Source: Rhodoferax ferrireducens (lineage in GTDB: Bacteria; Pseudomonadota; Gammaproteobacteria; Burkholderiales; Burkholderiaceae_C). Taken from it: a stretch of 64,000 nt of DNA. Shown one piece after another: positions 20,199 to 31,076 of the stretch. Below the pieces are notes generated by a model. That model did no database searches. It was not told the origin of the DNA and saw only the letters and a list, made by a program, of their open reading frames with translations. Position 1 is the stretch's first letter; every line of letters starts with the position of its first letter. A program made the position numbers and the translations under genes. The stretch is from the NCBI GenBank assembly GCA_002083775.1, contig MTEI01000002.1:607662-671661 (forward strand), written 5' to 3'.

Positions 20199-20846
20199 AT
20201 GGCCGCACTCTCTTTAGCACCTCGGGCACTTTACGAAGAAGTGGCTGAATTGCTGCGTCAGCGGATTTTCAGCCATGAGCTTGAACCGGGCAGTTGGATC
20301 GACGAACTGAAGATTGCCGAGGCGTATGGCATCAGCCGCACACCTCTGCGTGAAGCACTCAAAGTACTGGCCGCCGAAGGGCTGGTGACCATGAAGGTAC
20401 GCCGTGGTGCCTATGTGACCGAAGTCTCGGACCGCGACCTGCAAGACGTTTACCACCTGCTGGGGCTACTTGAATCCGACGCCGCCGCTGCAGTGGCGCA
20501 GAAAGCAAGCGATTCTCAGTTGCAGGAGTTGCAGACGCTGCACGACACGCTAGAGCAGTCGGTACAACCAGGGCATTTCAACCGCGAACAGTTTTTCGTC
20601 GTCAACGAGCAGTTTCACATGCTGCTGCTGGACATTGCCAACAACCGCTGGCGCAACCAGATGGTGGCCGACCTGCGTAAGGTCATGAAACTCAACCGGC
20701 ATAACTCGCTGCTGAAGTACGGCCGCGTGGAAGAGTCGCTGAAAGAACACCGGGCTTTAATGGCAGCATTGCGCTTGCGGGATGCAACGCTGTGCCAGCA
20801 ACGCATGTTGGCCCACTTCAAAAACGGCTTGGAAGCCGCAAACTGA
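20199..20846 (+). CDS. GntR-family regulator, FCD subfamily
   Basis: This 215-residue protein has an N-terminal winged helix (residues about 10-75, with [20 protein letters not shown]). An all-helical FCD ligand domain follows, with metal-type residues in [19 protein letters not shown] and EHRALM. It is divergent from the methylmalonyl-CoA mutase gene, 141 bp away, so it probably regulates that operon in response to an acyl-CoA or organic acid. The shared spacer includes the palindrome GGTATACC near 20090. Confidence 0.85.
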   Translation: MAALSLAPRALYEEVAELLRQRIFSHELEPGSWIDELKIAEAYGISRTPLREALKVLAAEGLVTMKVRRGAYVTEVSDRDLQDVYHLLGLLESDAAAAVAQKASDSQLQELQTLHDTLEQSVQPGHFNREQFFVVNEQFHMLLLDIANNRWRNQMVADLRKVMKLNRHNSLLKYGRVEESLKEHRALMAALRLRDATLCQQRMLAHFKNGLEAAN

Positions 20847-20880
20847 TTTGTTGGAATGCTAGGGGCAACAGCTTCAATGG

Positions 20881-20954
20881 TCTGCCCGGAGGGGATCGAA
20901 CCCCCGACCCACAGCTTAGAAGGCTGTTGCTCTATCCAACTGAGCTACGGGCAG
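20881..20954 (-). tRNA. tRNA-Arg (anticodon TCT)
   Basis: A cloverleaf can be drawn on the minus strand. The acceptor is CTGCCCG/CGGGCAG, the D arm is GCTCAGTTGGATAGAGC, the anticodon stem is ACAGC/GCTGT with loop CTTCTAA, and the T arm contains GGTTCGATCC. The discriminator base is A; CCA is not encoded. Confidence 0.95.
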
Positions 20955-20971
20955 AGATCACGAGAATTGAT

Positions 20972-21048
<77 letters not shown>

Positions 21049-21172
21049 ACCCAGTCATTGTAATGGGTCCCGGCCTGTTTTCCGCCCAAGCGATCACGCC
21101 TTGCGGTGACCATCGCGCTTTTTTTCAGCCCAATCACGGTGGCATGGGCGACGCGTTTGGGCGTTCGATCAG

Positions 21173-21937
21173 ATGAATGCTAACCACCCGCCTTTGTTGT
21201 GGATTGAAATCGGCGATGCTTTTCCTGATGTTGACCAAGCCTGGGGGCACGACTCCGATGTCCCCGGACTTCTTTGCGCTGGGGGAGATTTGTCAGTAAC
21301 AACGCTGGCTCGCGCCTATGGAGCCGGGATTTTTCCTTGGTTCAACCAGGGGCAACCTGTGTTGTGGTGGAGCCCCGCGCCCAGAATGGTGCTGGACGTG
21401 TCTGCATTCCGACTACATGCCTCGCTGAAGAAACGCCTCAAACAATTTGTCAAGTCGCCAACTTCAGAAATTCGGGTGGACTCGGCCTTTGACCGGGTGA
21501 TCCATGCCTGTGCAGGCAATGGCAGGGCGGGTCAGTCTGGTACCTGGATCGTGCCAACCATGGTGCAAGCCTACATTCGCCTGCATCAAGCCGGGTTGGC
21601 ACACAGTGTGGAGACGTGGGTGGACGGCGAATTGGTGGGCGGCTTGTATTTTGTCGCCTTGGGGCGCGCTATTTTTGGAGAATCGATGTTTCACCACGCG
21701 ACAGACGCCTCAAAAATTGCGCTGTCGGCATTGGTTGCCATGTGCCGCGGCTTTGGTGTGCGGCACATAGACTGTCAACAAAACACCCAGCATCTGGCCT
21801 CCATGGGTGCTGCAGAAATCCCAAGAGCGGTGTTCATTGATCAGGTGGCCAAGGCACGCTGTGAGGCATCGCCGGTTTGGTCTTTCTCACCCGTATACTG
21901 GAATGGTCTTCTGGCTTCCACACCTGTCACAACGTGA
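21173..21937 (+). CDS. aat: Leucyl/phenylalanyl-tRNA-protein transferase
   Basis: This 254-residue GNAT-fold enzyme of the bacterial N-degron pathway moves Leu or Phe from tRNA to N-terminal Arg/Lys of target proteins for ClpS/ClpAP degradation. Recognisable blocks are AYGAGIFPWFNQGQPVLWWSPAPRM split over residues 42-68, and GGLYFVALGRAIFGESMFH. It overlaps the next gene by 4 nt (GTGA), the usual coupling of aat with bpt. Confidence 0.96.
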   Translation: MNANHPPLLWIEIGDAFPDVDQAWGHDSDVPGLLCAGGDLSVTTLARAYGAGIFPWFNQGQPVLWWSPAPRMVLDVSAFRLHASLKKRLKQFVKSPTSEIRVDSAFDRVIHACAGNGRAGQSGTWIVPTMVQAYIRLHQAGLAHSVETWVDGELVGGLYFVALGRAIFGESMFHHATDASKIALSALVAMCRGFGVRHIDCQQNTQHLASMGAAEIPRAVFIDQVAKARCEASPVWSFSPVYWNGLLASTPVTT

Positions 21938-22677
21938 ACCACTCACAGCGATTTGTCACAGACATTCAGTACTACACGACCGCGGCTTACCCTTGCAGTT
22001 ACCTGGAAGGACAGTTGGCCCGGTCACAAGTTGCTGCGCCCAGTGAGGCCATTGATGCCGCCAACTACGATGTGTTGATCCGGCATGGTTTCAGACGCAG
22101 TGGCTCATTCGTCTATCGCCCCCAGTGCGACCGCTGCAGTGCCTGCCTGTCGATTCGACTGCCAGTCGCAGACTTCAAACCCAATCGAAGCCAGAAGCGC
22201 GCCTGGACACGTCATGAATCGCTGGTTTGCACCGTGATCGAGCCGACCTTTTCTGGCGAGCACTATGCGTTGTACAAGCGGTACCAAAAATCCCGCCATC
22301 CGGGTGGCGGCATGGATATCGATGACGAAACACAGTACACCGACTTTCTGGTGCGATCCAATGTGCGCTCCTGGATGGTGGAGTTTCGTGAGCCGTCTAC
22401 AGATCAAGGGTCTGGCGAACTGAAAATGGTTTCCATCATTGACCAATTGCACAACGGTCTATCTGCGGTTTACACCTTTTACGCGCCTGAATCCGGCCAA
22501 AACCTGGGTACCTTCAATGTTTTGTGGCAGATCAGGCAGGCCCAGGCGCGGGGACTGCGTTATCTCTACCTTGGGTATTGGATTGAATCTTCCAAAAAAA
22601 TGGCTTACAAAGCCCACTTCAAACCGTATGAACTGATGTTGAACGGAACTTGGCAAACCATACCGCGAATTTCATAA
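21934..22677 (+). CDS. bpt: Bpt, aspartate/glutamate leucyltransferase
   Basis: This 247-residue member of the ATE1/Bpt family adds Leu to proteins with N-terminal Asp or Glu. The N-terminal cysteine-rich part (YPCSYLEGQ, then CDRCSACLSIRLPV) and the C-terminal acyltransferase block (LGYWIESSKKMAYK) are present. GTG 21934 is chosen because it overlaps the aat stop and gives the family N terminus. Together with aat it forms a complete N-end rule tagging pair. Confidence 0.94.
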   Translation: MNHSQRFVTDIQYYTTAAYPCSYLEGQLARSQVAAPSEAIDAANYDVLIRHGFRRSGSFVYRPQCDRCSACLSIRLPVADFKPNRSQKRAWTRHESLVCTVIEPTFSGEHYALYKRYQKSRHPGGGMDIDDETQYTDFLVRSNVRSWMVEFREPSTDQGSGELKMVSIIDQLHNGLSAVYTFYAPESGQNLGTFNVLWQIRQAQARGLRYLYLGYWIESSKKMAYKAHFKPYELMLNGTWQTIPRIS

Positions 22678-22710
22678 GATAAAATCTCCTCACTTTTTGT
22701 AGGGAGTTGT

Positions 22711-23490
22711 ATGCGCAAGGCAGATCCGGGAGTTGCTTCATTACCCACCGTGCAGGTCATCGAGCGGATGTTCACTTTGATTGACATTCTGGCCTCTCGT
22801 GAAGAGGCCATGTCGCTCAAGGAAATCAGCGAAAAAGCAGGTTTGCACGCGTCTACCGCGCACCGCATCCTGAACGATCTGGCCACCGGGCGTTTTGTGG
22901 ATCGTCCGCAGGCTGGAAATTACCGGCTGGGCATGCGTTTGCTGGAACTGGGCAACCTGGTCAAAAATCGGCTCAATGTACGCGATGCTGCGCTGGAGCC
23001 CATGCGTGAACTGCACCGTATCACGCAGCAGCCCGTGAATTTGAGCATGCGCCAGGGTGATGAAATCGTCTATGTTGAACGCGCTTACAGCGAGCGATCA
23101 GGGATGCAGGTGATTCGGGCGATTGGTGGCAGGGCCCCCTTACATCTGACCTCGGTGGGCAAGCTATTCCTGGCTTCGGACGATCCCCAAAAGATTCGCG
23201 CCTATGCCACACGGACCGGTTTATCCGGTCACACCAAAAATAGTCTGACCCAATTGCCCGCACTGGAAAAAGAATTGAGCAAGGTGCGCCGCGAAACCTA
23301 CGCAACCGATAACGAAGAGCTTGAACTAGGTGTGCGCTGTATGGCCGCAGGCATTTATGACGACCAGAAAAGATTGGTCGCTGGACTGTCCATATCAGCC
23401 CCTGCGAGTCGTCTTGACGAAGCATGGCTATCAAAACTGATGGCAACCGCTGCAGAAATCTCAAAAAACCTGGGTTACCAATCCCTGTAG
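22711..23490 (+). CDS. IclR-family transcriptional regulator
   Basis: This 259-residue protein has an N-terminal winged helix (residues about 15-75, including EISEKAGLHASTAHRILNDL) and a C-terminal IclR effector domain (residues about 90-255; ELGVRCMAAGIYDD). ATG 22711 follows GGGAG. It is 33 bp after bpt on the same strand, but no metabolic target lies next to it, so its regulon is not evident. Confidence 0.88.
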   Translation: MRKADPGVASLPTVQVIERMFTLIDILASREEAMSLKEISEKAGLHASTAHRILNDLATGRFVDRPQAGNYRLGMRLLELGNLVKNRLNVRDAALEPMRELHRITQQPVNLSMRQGDEIVYVERAYSERSGMQVIRAIGGRAPLHLTSVGKLFLASDDPQKIRAYATRTGLSGHTKNSLTQLPALEKELSKVRRETYATDNEELELGVRCMAAGIYDDQKRLVAGLSISAPASRLDEAWLSKLMATAAEISKNLGYQSL

Positions 23491-23533
23491 ATCTGGAACA
23501 TGGCGCGTGGCCGATTCGTCTGCGCGCGCCAGA

Positions 23534-24616
23534 CTAGCCGCCGTTGATTCCCGGGACCGCTTTGACTGAAACAGCGTTATCGGTGGACTCCAGCCAATGC
23601 CGGACTCGTTCGGCGTCGCCCAAGCGGCTCAACTTGCCGGCAGAATCCAGAAAAACCATGATCAGTTTACGGCCCGCCACACTCGCCTGCATGACCAAGC
23701 AGCGACCAGCCTCGGAGATATAACCCGTCTTCTGCAGGCCGATGTCCCAGGTGGGGTTTTTGACGAGCCGGTTGGTGTTGTTGAACTGCAGCATGCGGCT
23801 GCCCACCGACACCTCATAACCTGGAGAGGTTGTCAAATCGCGCAGCACTGGATGCTGGTGCGCCACATCAACAAGTTTCACCAAGTCGTGGGCACTTGAG
23901 CGGTTACTGCTAGACAAACCTGTGGGCTCGACATACACCGTGTTGATCATGCCAAGCGCGCGCGCTTTGGCATTCATCTGCGCCACAAAAGCGACCATCC
24001 CGCCAGGGGCTGTTCTGGCAAGCGCATGGGCGGCGCGGTTTTCACTGGACATCAACGCCAGATGCATCAACTCGCCGCGTGTGAGGGAACTCCCCACGCG
24101 CAGACGCGACCTGCTGCCTTTTTCGGTGTCCACATCCTCGTTGGTGATGTCGATCATCTCATCCATAGACAAATGCGATTCACTGATCACCAGCCCGGTC
24201 ATCAACTTTGTCAGCGAGGCAATAGGCAAAACCGCCTTGTCATTTTTACTGTAGAGCACCTCGTTGGTCTGTTGGTCAACCACCAGCGCCACACTGGATT
24301 TCAGATTGAGCGCATCCGAGGTGTCATGCAGCCCCGCCATCTGACCAAAAGACGGTTTGGCTGCCACAACCACTCTGGCGCGGGATGCCGCCTTTTTTCG
24401 GGCAGATGCAACCACCACCTTGCGCTTGGCCTGAACCACAACTTTCTTGGATTTACCTGCTTTCGCCTTGACCACATAGGTCTTGGCAACACGCCCCTTG
24501 CTGGTAGCCGCTTGGGAAACAGCCAGGGGAGCCAGCGCCAGAGAGACGAAAAGGCCCAGCAGACACAGCACGCTGCGAGACTTGCTGCCCAGAGTGCCAT
24601 TTAGAAAATTTGTCAT
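23534..24616 (-). CDS. pbpG: D-alanyl-D-alanine endopeptidase, PBP7/8-like
   Basis: This 360-residue periplasmic penicillin-binding protein has a signal peptide (hydrophobic stretch ending SQAATS) and a Lys/Ala/Val-rich basic segment of about 55 residues. The S11 peptidase domain follows with the SLTK, SEN and KTG catalytic motifs in order. It cleaves peptidoglycan crosslinks. ATG 24616 is preceded by AGGAG. The basic linker is longer than in E. coli PbpG. Confidence 0.88.
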   Translation of the reverse strand: MTNFLNGTLGSKSRSVLCLLGLFVSLALAPLAVSQAATSKGRVAKTYVVKAKAGKSKKVVVQAKRKVVVASARKKAASRARVVVAAKPSFGQMAGLHDTSDALNLKSSVALVVDQQTNEVLYSKNDKAVLPIASLTKLMTGLVISESHLSMDEMIDITNEDVDTEKGSRSRLRVGSSLTRGELMHLALMSSENRAAHALARTAPGGMVAFVAQMNAKARALGMINTVYVEPTGLSSSNRSSAHDLVKLVDVAHQHPVLRDLTTSPGYEVSVGSRMLQFNNTNRLVKNPTWDIGLQKTGYISEAGRCLVMQASVAGRKLIMVFLDSAGKLSRLGDAERVRHWLESTDNAVSVKAVPGINGG

Positions 24617-24661
24617 GACCAAGGCTCCTGACCGCGCTTAACAGATGGTCGAAGTTTAAAC

Positions 24662-24700
24662 TGAAAAAGTCTCGCAGTACCAAGTACTTGCGAGACTTTC
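24662..24700 (-). terminator. Rho-independent terminator of leuA
   Basis: AAAGTCTCGCAAG pairs with CTGCGAGACTTT on the minus strand, with loop TACTTGGTA. The descending arm runs into a short T tract. It lies 20 bp after the leuA stop. Confidence 0.85.
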
Positions 24701-24719
24701 TTAAACCTTTTCGGTCTGT

Positions 24720-26258
24720 TTAGCCCTGTGCCGCCACCCGATCGGCTTGACTGCTCAATTTGTTGAGTGCACTCAGATAGGCTTTGGCTGAAGCCACCAC
24801 AATATCCGGGTCGGCACCGACGCCGTTGACCACTCTGCCGCTGTTTTGCAGGCGCACCGTCACCTCGCCCTGGCTCTCGGTAGAGCCGCTGATGGCGTTG
24901 ACCGAATACAGCACCATCTCGGCACCACTTTTCACCAGCGACTCAATGGCTTTCAGCGACGCATCGACTGGCCCGTTGCCATCCGACTCGCCTTTGAGTT
25001 CCTTGCCGTCCATGGTCATGACAATTCGGGCGTGTGGGCGTTCACCGGTTTCACTGCTCTGCGCAAGTGACACAAAACCGAAGCGATCGTGGCTTTGTGC
25101 CACGTTTTCTTCACTGACCAGCGCCAGGATGTCTTCGTCAAAAATTTCACTCTTGCGGTCTGCCAAGTCCTTGAACTTGATGAACGCATTGTTGATTTCA
25201 GACTCGCTGTCCATCGTCACGCCCAGTTCTTGCAAGCGCAACTTGAAGGCATTGCGACCGCTGAGCTTGCCCATCACGATCTTGTTGTTGCTCCAGCCCA
25301 CATCTTCCGCGCGCATGATTTCATAGGTGTCACGCGCCTTGAGCACACCGTCCTGGTGGATCCCTGAGGCGTGGGCAAAAGCATTGGCACCCACCACGGC
25401 TTTGTTGGGTTGAACCACAAAACCGGTGGTTTGGCTGACCAGGCGACTGGCTGCCAGAATGTGTTTGGTGTCAATACCCAGTTCCAGACCAAAATAGTCT
25501 TTGCGCGTTTTGACCGCCATGACGATTTCTTCCAGCGAACAGTTGCCGGCACGTTCGCCCAAGCCATTGATGGTGCACTCCACTTGGCGCGCACCACCAA
25601 TCTTCACACCCGCCAGAGAATTGGCCACTGCCATGCCCAGATCGTTGTGGCAATGTACCGACCAGATGGCTTTGTCACTGTTCGGAATGCGTTCGCGCAG
25701 GTCCTTGATGAAGTTGCCATACAGTTCCGGAATGGCGTAACCCACAGTGTCCGGCACATTGATGGTGGTGGCACCTTCGTTGATGACCGCTTCAAACACC
25801 CGGCACAAAAAGTCCGGATCAGACCGGTAAGCGTCTTCGGCACTGAATTCGATGTCACCCATCAGGTTACGGGCGAAACGTACCGCCAGCTTGGACTGCT
25901 CAAACACCTGGTCCGGCGTCATGCGCAATTTCTTTTCCATGTGCAGCGGGCTGGTCGCCAAAAACAAGTGCAAACGGCCGGAATTGGCAGGCTTCAGAGC
26001 CTCAGCAGCCCGCGAGATATCACGGTCACTGGCACGCGCCAGCGAACACACGGTCGAATCCTTGATGACCTCGGCAATGGCCTTGATGCACTCAAAGTCG
26101 CCATTGGAGCTGGCAGCAAAGCCGGCTTCGATCACGTCAACTTTCAGACGTTCGAGCTGACGGGCAATCCGCAGCTTCTCATCGCGGGTCATGGAGGCGC
26201 CGGGAGACTGCTCGCCATCGCGCAAGGTGGTGTCAAAAATCACTAACTTATCGGTCAT
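24720..26258 (-). CDS. leuA: 2-isopropylmalate synthase
   Basis: This 512-residue LeuA catalyses acetyl-CoA plus 2-oxoisovalerate to 2-isopropylmalate, the committed leucine step. The N-terminal HMGL-like TIM barrel begins [19 protein letters not shown], the metal-binding [13 protein letters not shown] follows, and a C-terminal LeuA allosteric domain for leucine feedback starts near residue 390. It is preceded by a leader peptide gene and attenuator (26313-26421), so it is probably controlled by leucyl-tRNA supply. Confidence 0.97.
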   Translation of the reverse strand: MTDKLVIFDTTLRDGEQSPGASMTRDEKLRIARQLERLKVDVIEAGFAASSNGDFECIKAIAEVIKDSTVCSLARASDRDISRAAEALKPANSGRLHLFLATSPLHMEKKLRMTPDQVFEQSKLAVRFARNLMGDIEFSAEDAYRSDPDFLCRVFEAVINEGATTINVPDTVGYAIPELYGNFIKDLRERIPNSDKAIWSVHCHNDLGMAVANSLAGVKIGGARQVECTINGLGERAGNCSLEEIVMAVKTRKDYFGLELGIDTKHILAASRLVSQTTGFVVQPNKAVVGANAFAHASGIHQDGVLKARDTYEIMRAEDVGWSNNKIVMGKLSGRNAFKLRLQELGVTMDSESEINNAFIKFKDLADRKSEIFDEDILALVSEENVAQSHDRFGFVSLAQSSETGERPHARIVMTMDGKELKGESDGNGPVDASLKAIESLVKSGAEMVLYSVNAISGSTESQGEVTVRLQNSGRVVNGVGADPDIVVASAKAYLSALNKLSSQADRVAAQG

Positions 26259-26312
26259 ATCGCTTCTCCTAAGTTCTCAATGAATTCGCAACTGAAATTT
26301 GTTCATGCCAAC

Positions 26313-26347
26313 AAAAAAGCCCGTTGCGAATGGCATACGGGCTTTTT
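26313..26347 (-). terminator. Leucine attenuator terminator upstream of leuA
   Basis: On the minus strand AAAAAGCCCGT pairs with ACGGGCTTTTTT and ends in a T run, 54 bp before the leuA ATG. Its 5' arm GCCCGU can alternatively pair with ACGGGU inside the leader ORF, which in turn can pair with ACCCG just before it. This is the three-way choice expected of an attenuator. Confidence 0.75.
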
Positions 26348-26367
26348 GGGGTTGAGGCAATCAAGCG

Positions 26368-26421
26368 CTAACAACGCCACCCGTCGGGTGTCGGTAGTAG
26401 GGCTAGAGATAGCTTTTGCAT
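26368..26421 (-). CDS. leuL: leuA leader peptide
   Basis: A 17-codon ORF reads MQKLSLALLPTPDGWRC. Four of its first nine codons are Leu, all the rare codon CTA. It lies 110 bp upstream of leuA and ends 21 nt before the terminator hairpin. Ribosome stalling at CTA when Leu-tRNA is scarce would cover ACCCG, free ACGGGU to pair with the 5' arm of the terminator, and allow read-through into leuA. Part of the sequence resembles a half copy of palindromic element A. The Shine-Dalgarno is weak. Confidence 0.65.
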   Translation of the reverse strand: MQKLSLALLPTPDGWRC

Positions 26422-26432
26422 GGGTGCAATGT

Positions 26433-26461
26433 ACCATAGGTCAGCCGTTCAAAGGCGTGAA
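26433..26461 (-). promoter_or_regulatory. Candidate sigma70 promoter for leuL-leuA
   Basis: On the minus strand TTCACG and TATGGT are spaced by 17 bp. This places the start of transcription only a few bases before the leader ATG. Both hexamers match four of six consensus bases. Confidence 0.35.
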
Positions 26462-26482
26462 CAGGTTCACTTTATAGGCAGG

Positions 26483-27295
26483 TCAATCGTGCAGACCGCG
26501 CTCTTCAGGCTCCTGAGTTGAGGTACTGATGACACTGGTGGGAATACCTTTGGCCTTGCGCCAAAAGTAAACCACGTAACCACTCAGGCCGTAAACCACA
26601 AAAATACCGAACAACACCGTGGGGGGGTCAATGTTGATGAGCGCAATGGCGATGGCTATCAGCACAATCACCACAAACGGCACGCTGCGTTTCATACGCA
26701 CGTCTTTGAAGCTATAAAACGGCACATTGGTCACCATTGTCAGCCCAGCGTACAGCGCCAAAGCGAACATTGGCCAGGCCAGACTGGCACCAGGAATTTC
26801 CAAATCGGTGGCCACCCAGATCAGGCCAGCCACCAGTGCTGCTGCTGCGGGGGACGGCAGACCTTGAAAATACCGCTTGTCCACCACGGTGGTATTGACG
26901 TTGAAGCGGGCCAATCGCAATGCCGCGCAGGCACAATAAACAAAAGCCGCCAGCCAACCCCAACGACCCAGCCCCTTGAGCGCCCAGACGTAACTGATCA
27001 AGGCTGGCGCAGCGCCAAAAGACACCATGTCTGACAAGGAGTCCATCTGCTCACCAAAAGCACTCTGGGTATTGGTCATGCGCGCCACCCGACCGTCAAG
27101 ACTGTCCAGAATCATGGCGCAAAAAACGCCAATGGCGGCCAGATCAAAACGACCATTGATGGCCATCACAATGGCATAAAAACCGCCAAAAAGCGCCGCC
27201 AAGGTAAACAGGTTGGGTAAAACGTAGATGCCCTTGCGTCGCTTTTTGAGCGGCGCTTCGAGTTCAGCAAAATCAGAGTTGTGGGCGTCATCCAT
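26483..27295 (-). CDS. pssA: CDP-diacylglycerol-serine O-phosphatidyltransferase
   Basis: This 270-residue multi-pass inner-membrane enzyme makes phosphatidylserine. The CDP-alcohol phosphotransferase signature is complete: DG..AR followed by G...D...D in LDSLDGRVARMTN and FGEQMDSLSD. About seven or eight hydrophobic segments follow. It sits between ilvC and leuA, a common Burkholderiales arrangement. A terminator after ilvC suggests it has its own promoter. Confidence 0.93.
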   Translation of the reverse strand: MDDAHNSDFAELEAPLKKRRKGIYVLPNLFTLAALFGGFYAIVMAINGRFDLAAIGVFCAMILDSLDGRVARMTNTQSAFGEQMDSLSDMVSFGAAPALISYVWALKGLGRWGWLAAFVYCACAALRLARFNVNTTVVDKRYFQGLPSPAAAALVAGLIWVATDLEIPGASLAWPMFALALYAGLTMVTNVPFYSFKDVRMKRSVPFVVIVLIAIAIALINIDPPTVLFGIFVVYGLSGYVVYFWRKAKGIPTSVISTSTQEPEERGLHD

Positions 27296-27326
27296 TCCAG
27301 CGGCCTATTGAGTCTTTCCATAATAA

Positions 27327-27352
27327 CAAAAGGCCACCGAGGTGGCCTTTGT
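27327..27352 (-). terminator. Rho-independent terminator after ilvC
   Basis: AAAGGCCACC pairs with GGTGGCCTTT with a two-base loop; on the minus strand it is followed by TTTTGTTATT. It lies 18 bp after the ilvC stop. Confidence 0.85.
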
Positions 27353-27369
27353 CATGATCTAGCCGCCTA

Positions 27370-28386
<1,017 letters not shown>

Positions 28387-28408
28387 CTATCTCTCCATTG
28401 TAAAAAAT

Positions 28409-28900
28409 TCAAACTCGCAAAATCCGCTCACCCCGACCAATGCCGCTGGCACCAGTGCGCACGGTTTCCAAAATGGCACCACTCTCAATCGCGCTCAAGA
28501 ACGCATCGTTTTTGGACTGGTCACCGGTCAGCTCTATGGTGTAACTCTTCTCGGTCACGTCGATGATGCGGCCACGGAAGATATCCGCCATACGCTTCAT
28601 CTCTTCGCGTTCTTTGCCTACAGCGCGCACTTTGACCATCATCAGTTCACGCTCGGTGTAAGCGCCTTCGGTCAGGTCAACCACCTTGACCACCTCAATC
28701 AGACGATTCAGATGTTTGGTGATCTGCTCAATGACTTCTTCCGAACCAGCGGTCTGGATGGTCATGCGCGACAGGCTGGGGTCTTCCGTGGGGGCCACAG
28801 TCAGCGACTCGATGTTGTAACCACGGGCAGAAAACAAGCCCACCACGCGCGAAAGGGCACCGGCTTCGTTTTCCAGCAAAACAGCAATAATATGTTTCAT
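28409..28900 (-). CDS. ilvN: Acetolactate synthase regulatory (small) subunit
   Basis: This 163-residue protein has an N-terminal ACT domain (MKHIIAVLLENEAGALSRVV) and a C-terminal ALS-small domain, the full IlvH/IlvN length. It confers valine feedback and activates the large subunit. ATG 28900 gives the family start; the longer frame to 28930 adds nothing conserved. Confidence 0.95.
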   Translation of the reverse strand: MKHIIAVLLENEAGALSRVVGLFSARGYNIESLTVAPTEDPSLSRMTIQTAGSEEVIEQITKHLNRLIEVVKVVDLTEGAYTERELMMVKVRAVGKEREEMKRMADIFRGRIIDVTEKSYTIELTGDQSKNDAFLSAIESGAILETVRTGASGIGRGERILRV

Positions 28901-29024
28901 AGTGAATGACGCCTCATTTCGCCAACGCAAAAGCTTGCGCTTTCACCACCCTCCTCCGCACACGGTAATGTGTGGACTTGGCGAGCAATAGATTTGTCTA
29001 GTTAGGTTGAAGTAAAAAAACAGC

Positions 29025-30827
29025 TTAGAGGTCTTCGGCGCTCATCAGCATTTCGGTGATGCCGTTGCCTGCACGCACCATCGGGAACACGTTCTCGGTG
29101 GGGTCGGTGCGGAAGTCCATGAACACGGTGCGATCTTTCAGCTTGCGTGCTTCACGCAGGGCGCCTTCAACATCTGAGGCTTTTTCAATCAGCATGCCGA
29201 CGTGACCATAAGCCTCCGCCAGCTTGACAAAATCGGGCAGCGCGTCCATGTAGCTGTGGCTGTAGCGGCCTGAGTACTCGATTTCTTGCCACTGGCGCAC
29301 CATGCCCAGGTAACGGTTGTTCAGCGACACAATCTTGATGGGCGTGTTGTATTGCAGACAGGTGGACAGTTCCTGAATGCACATTTGCACAGAGCCTTCA
29401 CCGGTGATGCAAAACACCTCGCTCTCGGGTTTGGCCAGTTTGATGCCCATGGCGTAGGGAATGCCCACGCCCATGGTGCCCAAACCGCCTGAATTGATCC
29501 AACGCCGCGGTTCGTCAAAGCGGTAATACTGTGCCGCCCACATCTGATGCTGCCCGACGTCCGAGGTAATGTAGGTATCGGCGTCCTTGGTCATGTTCCA
29601 AAGCGTTTCCACCACATACTGGGGTTTGATCACATCGTTGGTGCCGTGGTCGTATTTCAGGCAATCGCGCTTGCGCCAGCCCTCGATCGTGTCCCACCAG
29701 GCACCCAAGGCGTTGGCGTCGGGCTTGACGCTGCTTTCCTTGATCATGGCAATCAGTTCCGTCAGCACTTCTTTGACGTCCCCGACGATCGGAATATCGA
29801 CCCGCACCCGCTTGGAAATGCTCGACGGATCAATGTCAATGTGGATAATTTTGCGTTCGTTCTGGGCAAAATGCTTGGGGTTGCCGATCACCCGGTCGTC
29901 AAAACGTGCGCCAACGGCCAGCAACACATCGCAGTTTTGCATGGCGCTGTTGGCTTCCAGGGTGCCGTGCATGCCCAGCATGCCCAGGAATTTGCGGTCG
30001 CTGGCCGGATATGCACCCAGGCCCATCAGCGTGTTGGTGACCGGGTAACCGAGCATGTCAACCAGTTGGCGCAACTCGGCCGTGGCATTGCTCAACAGCA
30101 CACCACCACCGGTGTAGATATAGGGCCGCTTGGCCGCCAACAAAAGTTGCAACGCCTTGCGGATTTGACCGCCATGGCCTTTGCGCACCGGGTTGTAAGA
30201 GCGCATTTCCACCTTGTCGGGGTAACCGTGATAAGGCACCTTCTTGAAGGACACGTCCTTGGGGATATCGACCACCACCGGACCCGGGCGACCGCTGCGG
30301 GCGATGTGGAAGGCCTTCTTCATGGTCTCGGCCATGTCGCGCGCATCTTTCACCAGAAAGTTGTGTTTGACAATCGGGCGGGTAATACCGACCGTGTCGC
30401 ACTCCTGAAAAGCGTCCATACCGATGGCTGCAGTGGGCACCTGGCCGCTGATGATCACCATCGGAATGCTGTCCATGTAAGCGGTGGCAATGCCAGTGAC
30501 CGCATTGGTGGCACCGGGGCCCGAGGTAACCAGCGCCACACCCACTTCACCGGTGGCACGGGCGTAGCCGTCAGCCGCGTGCACGGCCGCCTGCTCGTGG
30601 CGCACCAGAATGTGCTGGATGGTGTCCTGCTTGAAAACAGCGTCGTAAATGTGCAGTACGGCACCGCCGGGATAGCCCCAGACGTACTTGACGTTTTCGG
30701 CCTGCAGGGCCTTGATCAGGATTTCTGCACCACGCAACTCTTGCACGCCCGAATCGTGGGCGGTCTTGCTGTGGGCGGCGGAAGATGTATGAGATACCGA
30801 ACTGGTTTCGGCTTTGGATATTTCCAT
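29025..30827 (-). CDS. ilvB: Acetolactate synthase large (catalytic) subunit
   Basis: This 600-residue ThDP/FAD enzyme condenses pyruvate with pyruvate or 2-oxobutyrate. The catalytic glutamate lies in LVRHEQAAVHAADGYAR, and the ThDP motif is ITGEGSVQMC...NNRYLGM. It heads ilvB-ilvN-ilvC. The first 25 residues are a Ser/Ala-rich extension. No leader peptide rich in branched-chain codons was found upstream, unlike leuA. Confidence 0.96.
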   Translation of the reverse strand: MEISKAETSSVSHTSSAAHSKTAHDSGVQELRGAEILIKALQAENVKYVWGYPGGAVLHIYDAVFKQDTIQHILVRHEQAAVHAADGYARATGEVGVALVTSGPGATNAVTGIATAYMDSIPMVIISGQVPTAAIGMDAFQECDTVGITRPIVKHNFLVKDARDMAETMKKAFHIARSGRPGPVVVDIPKDVSFKKVPYHGYPDKVEMRSYNPVRKGHGGQIRKALQLLLAAKRPYIYTGGGVLLSNATAELRQLVDMLGYPVTNTLMGLGAYPASDRKFLGMLGMHGTLEANSAMQNCDVLLAVGARFDDRVIGNPKHFAQNERKIIHIDIDPSSISKRVRVDIPIVGDVKEVLTELIAMIKESSVKPDANALGAWWDTIEGWRKRDCLKYDHGTNDVIKPQYVVETLWNMTKDADTYITSDVGQHQMWAAQYYRFDEPRRWINSGGLGTMGVGIPYAMGIKLAKPESEVFCITGEGSVQMCIQELSTCLQYNTPIKIVSLNNRYLGMVRQWQEIEYSGRYSHSYMDALPDFVKLAEAYGHVGMLIEKASDVEGALREARKLKDRTVFMDFRTDPTENVFPMVRAGNGITEMLMSAEDL

Positions 30828-31076
30828 GATGAACCTTTGTGAATTTCTCTGACGAAAAACCTTGGGTGCTTCTTTGCAAACACTTGTGGCGTTGCATTGA
30901 AACTTAAGACCAAAGCCACAAGCGTTAAGAATAATTCGCCAGACTTTGACCCGTTTGCTTTAATTTGCAACGCGCATTATGGCATCAGGCCGGGTGCCGC
31001 AACGACGAGTTCCGAAAATCAGGTACATTTTCGGGCTTATTCGGCACACCCGGGCGCTCCTTCTGGCCCGCTCTCC

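Noticed and set aside
30828-31000. Leader peptide attenuator for ilvB
   Set aside because: The short frame starting MQRHKCLQRS has no run of Ile, Val or Leu codons and no terminator follows it.
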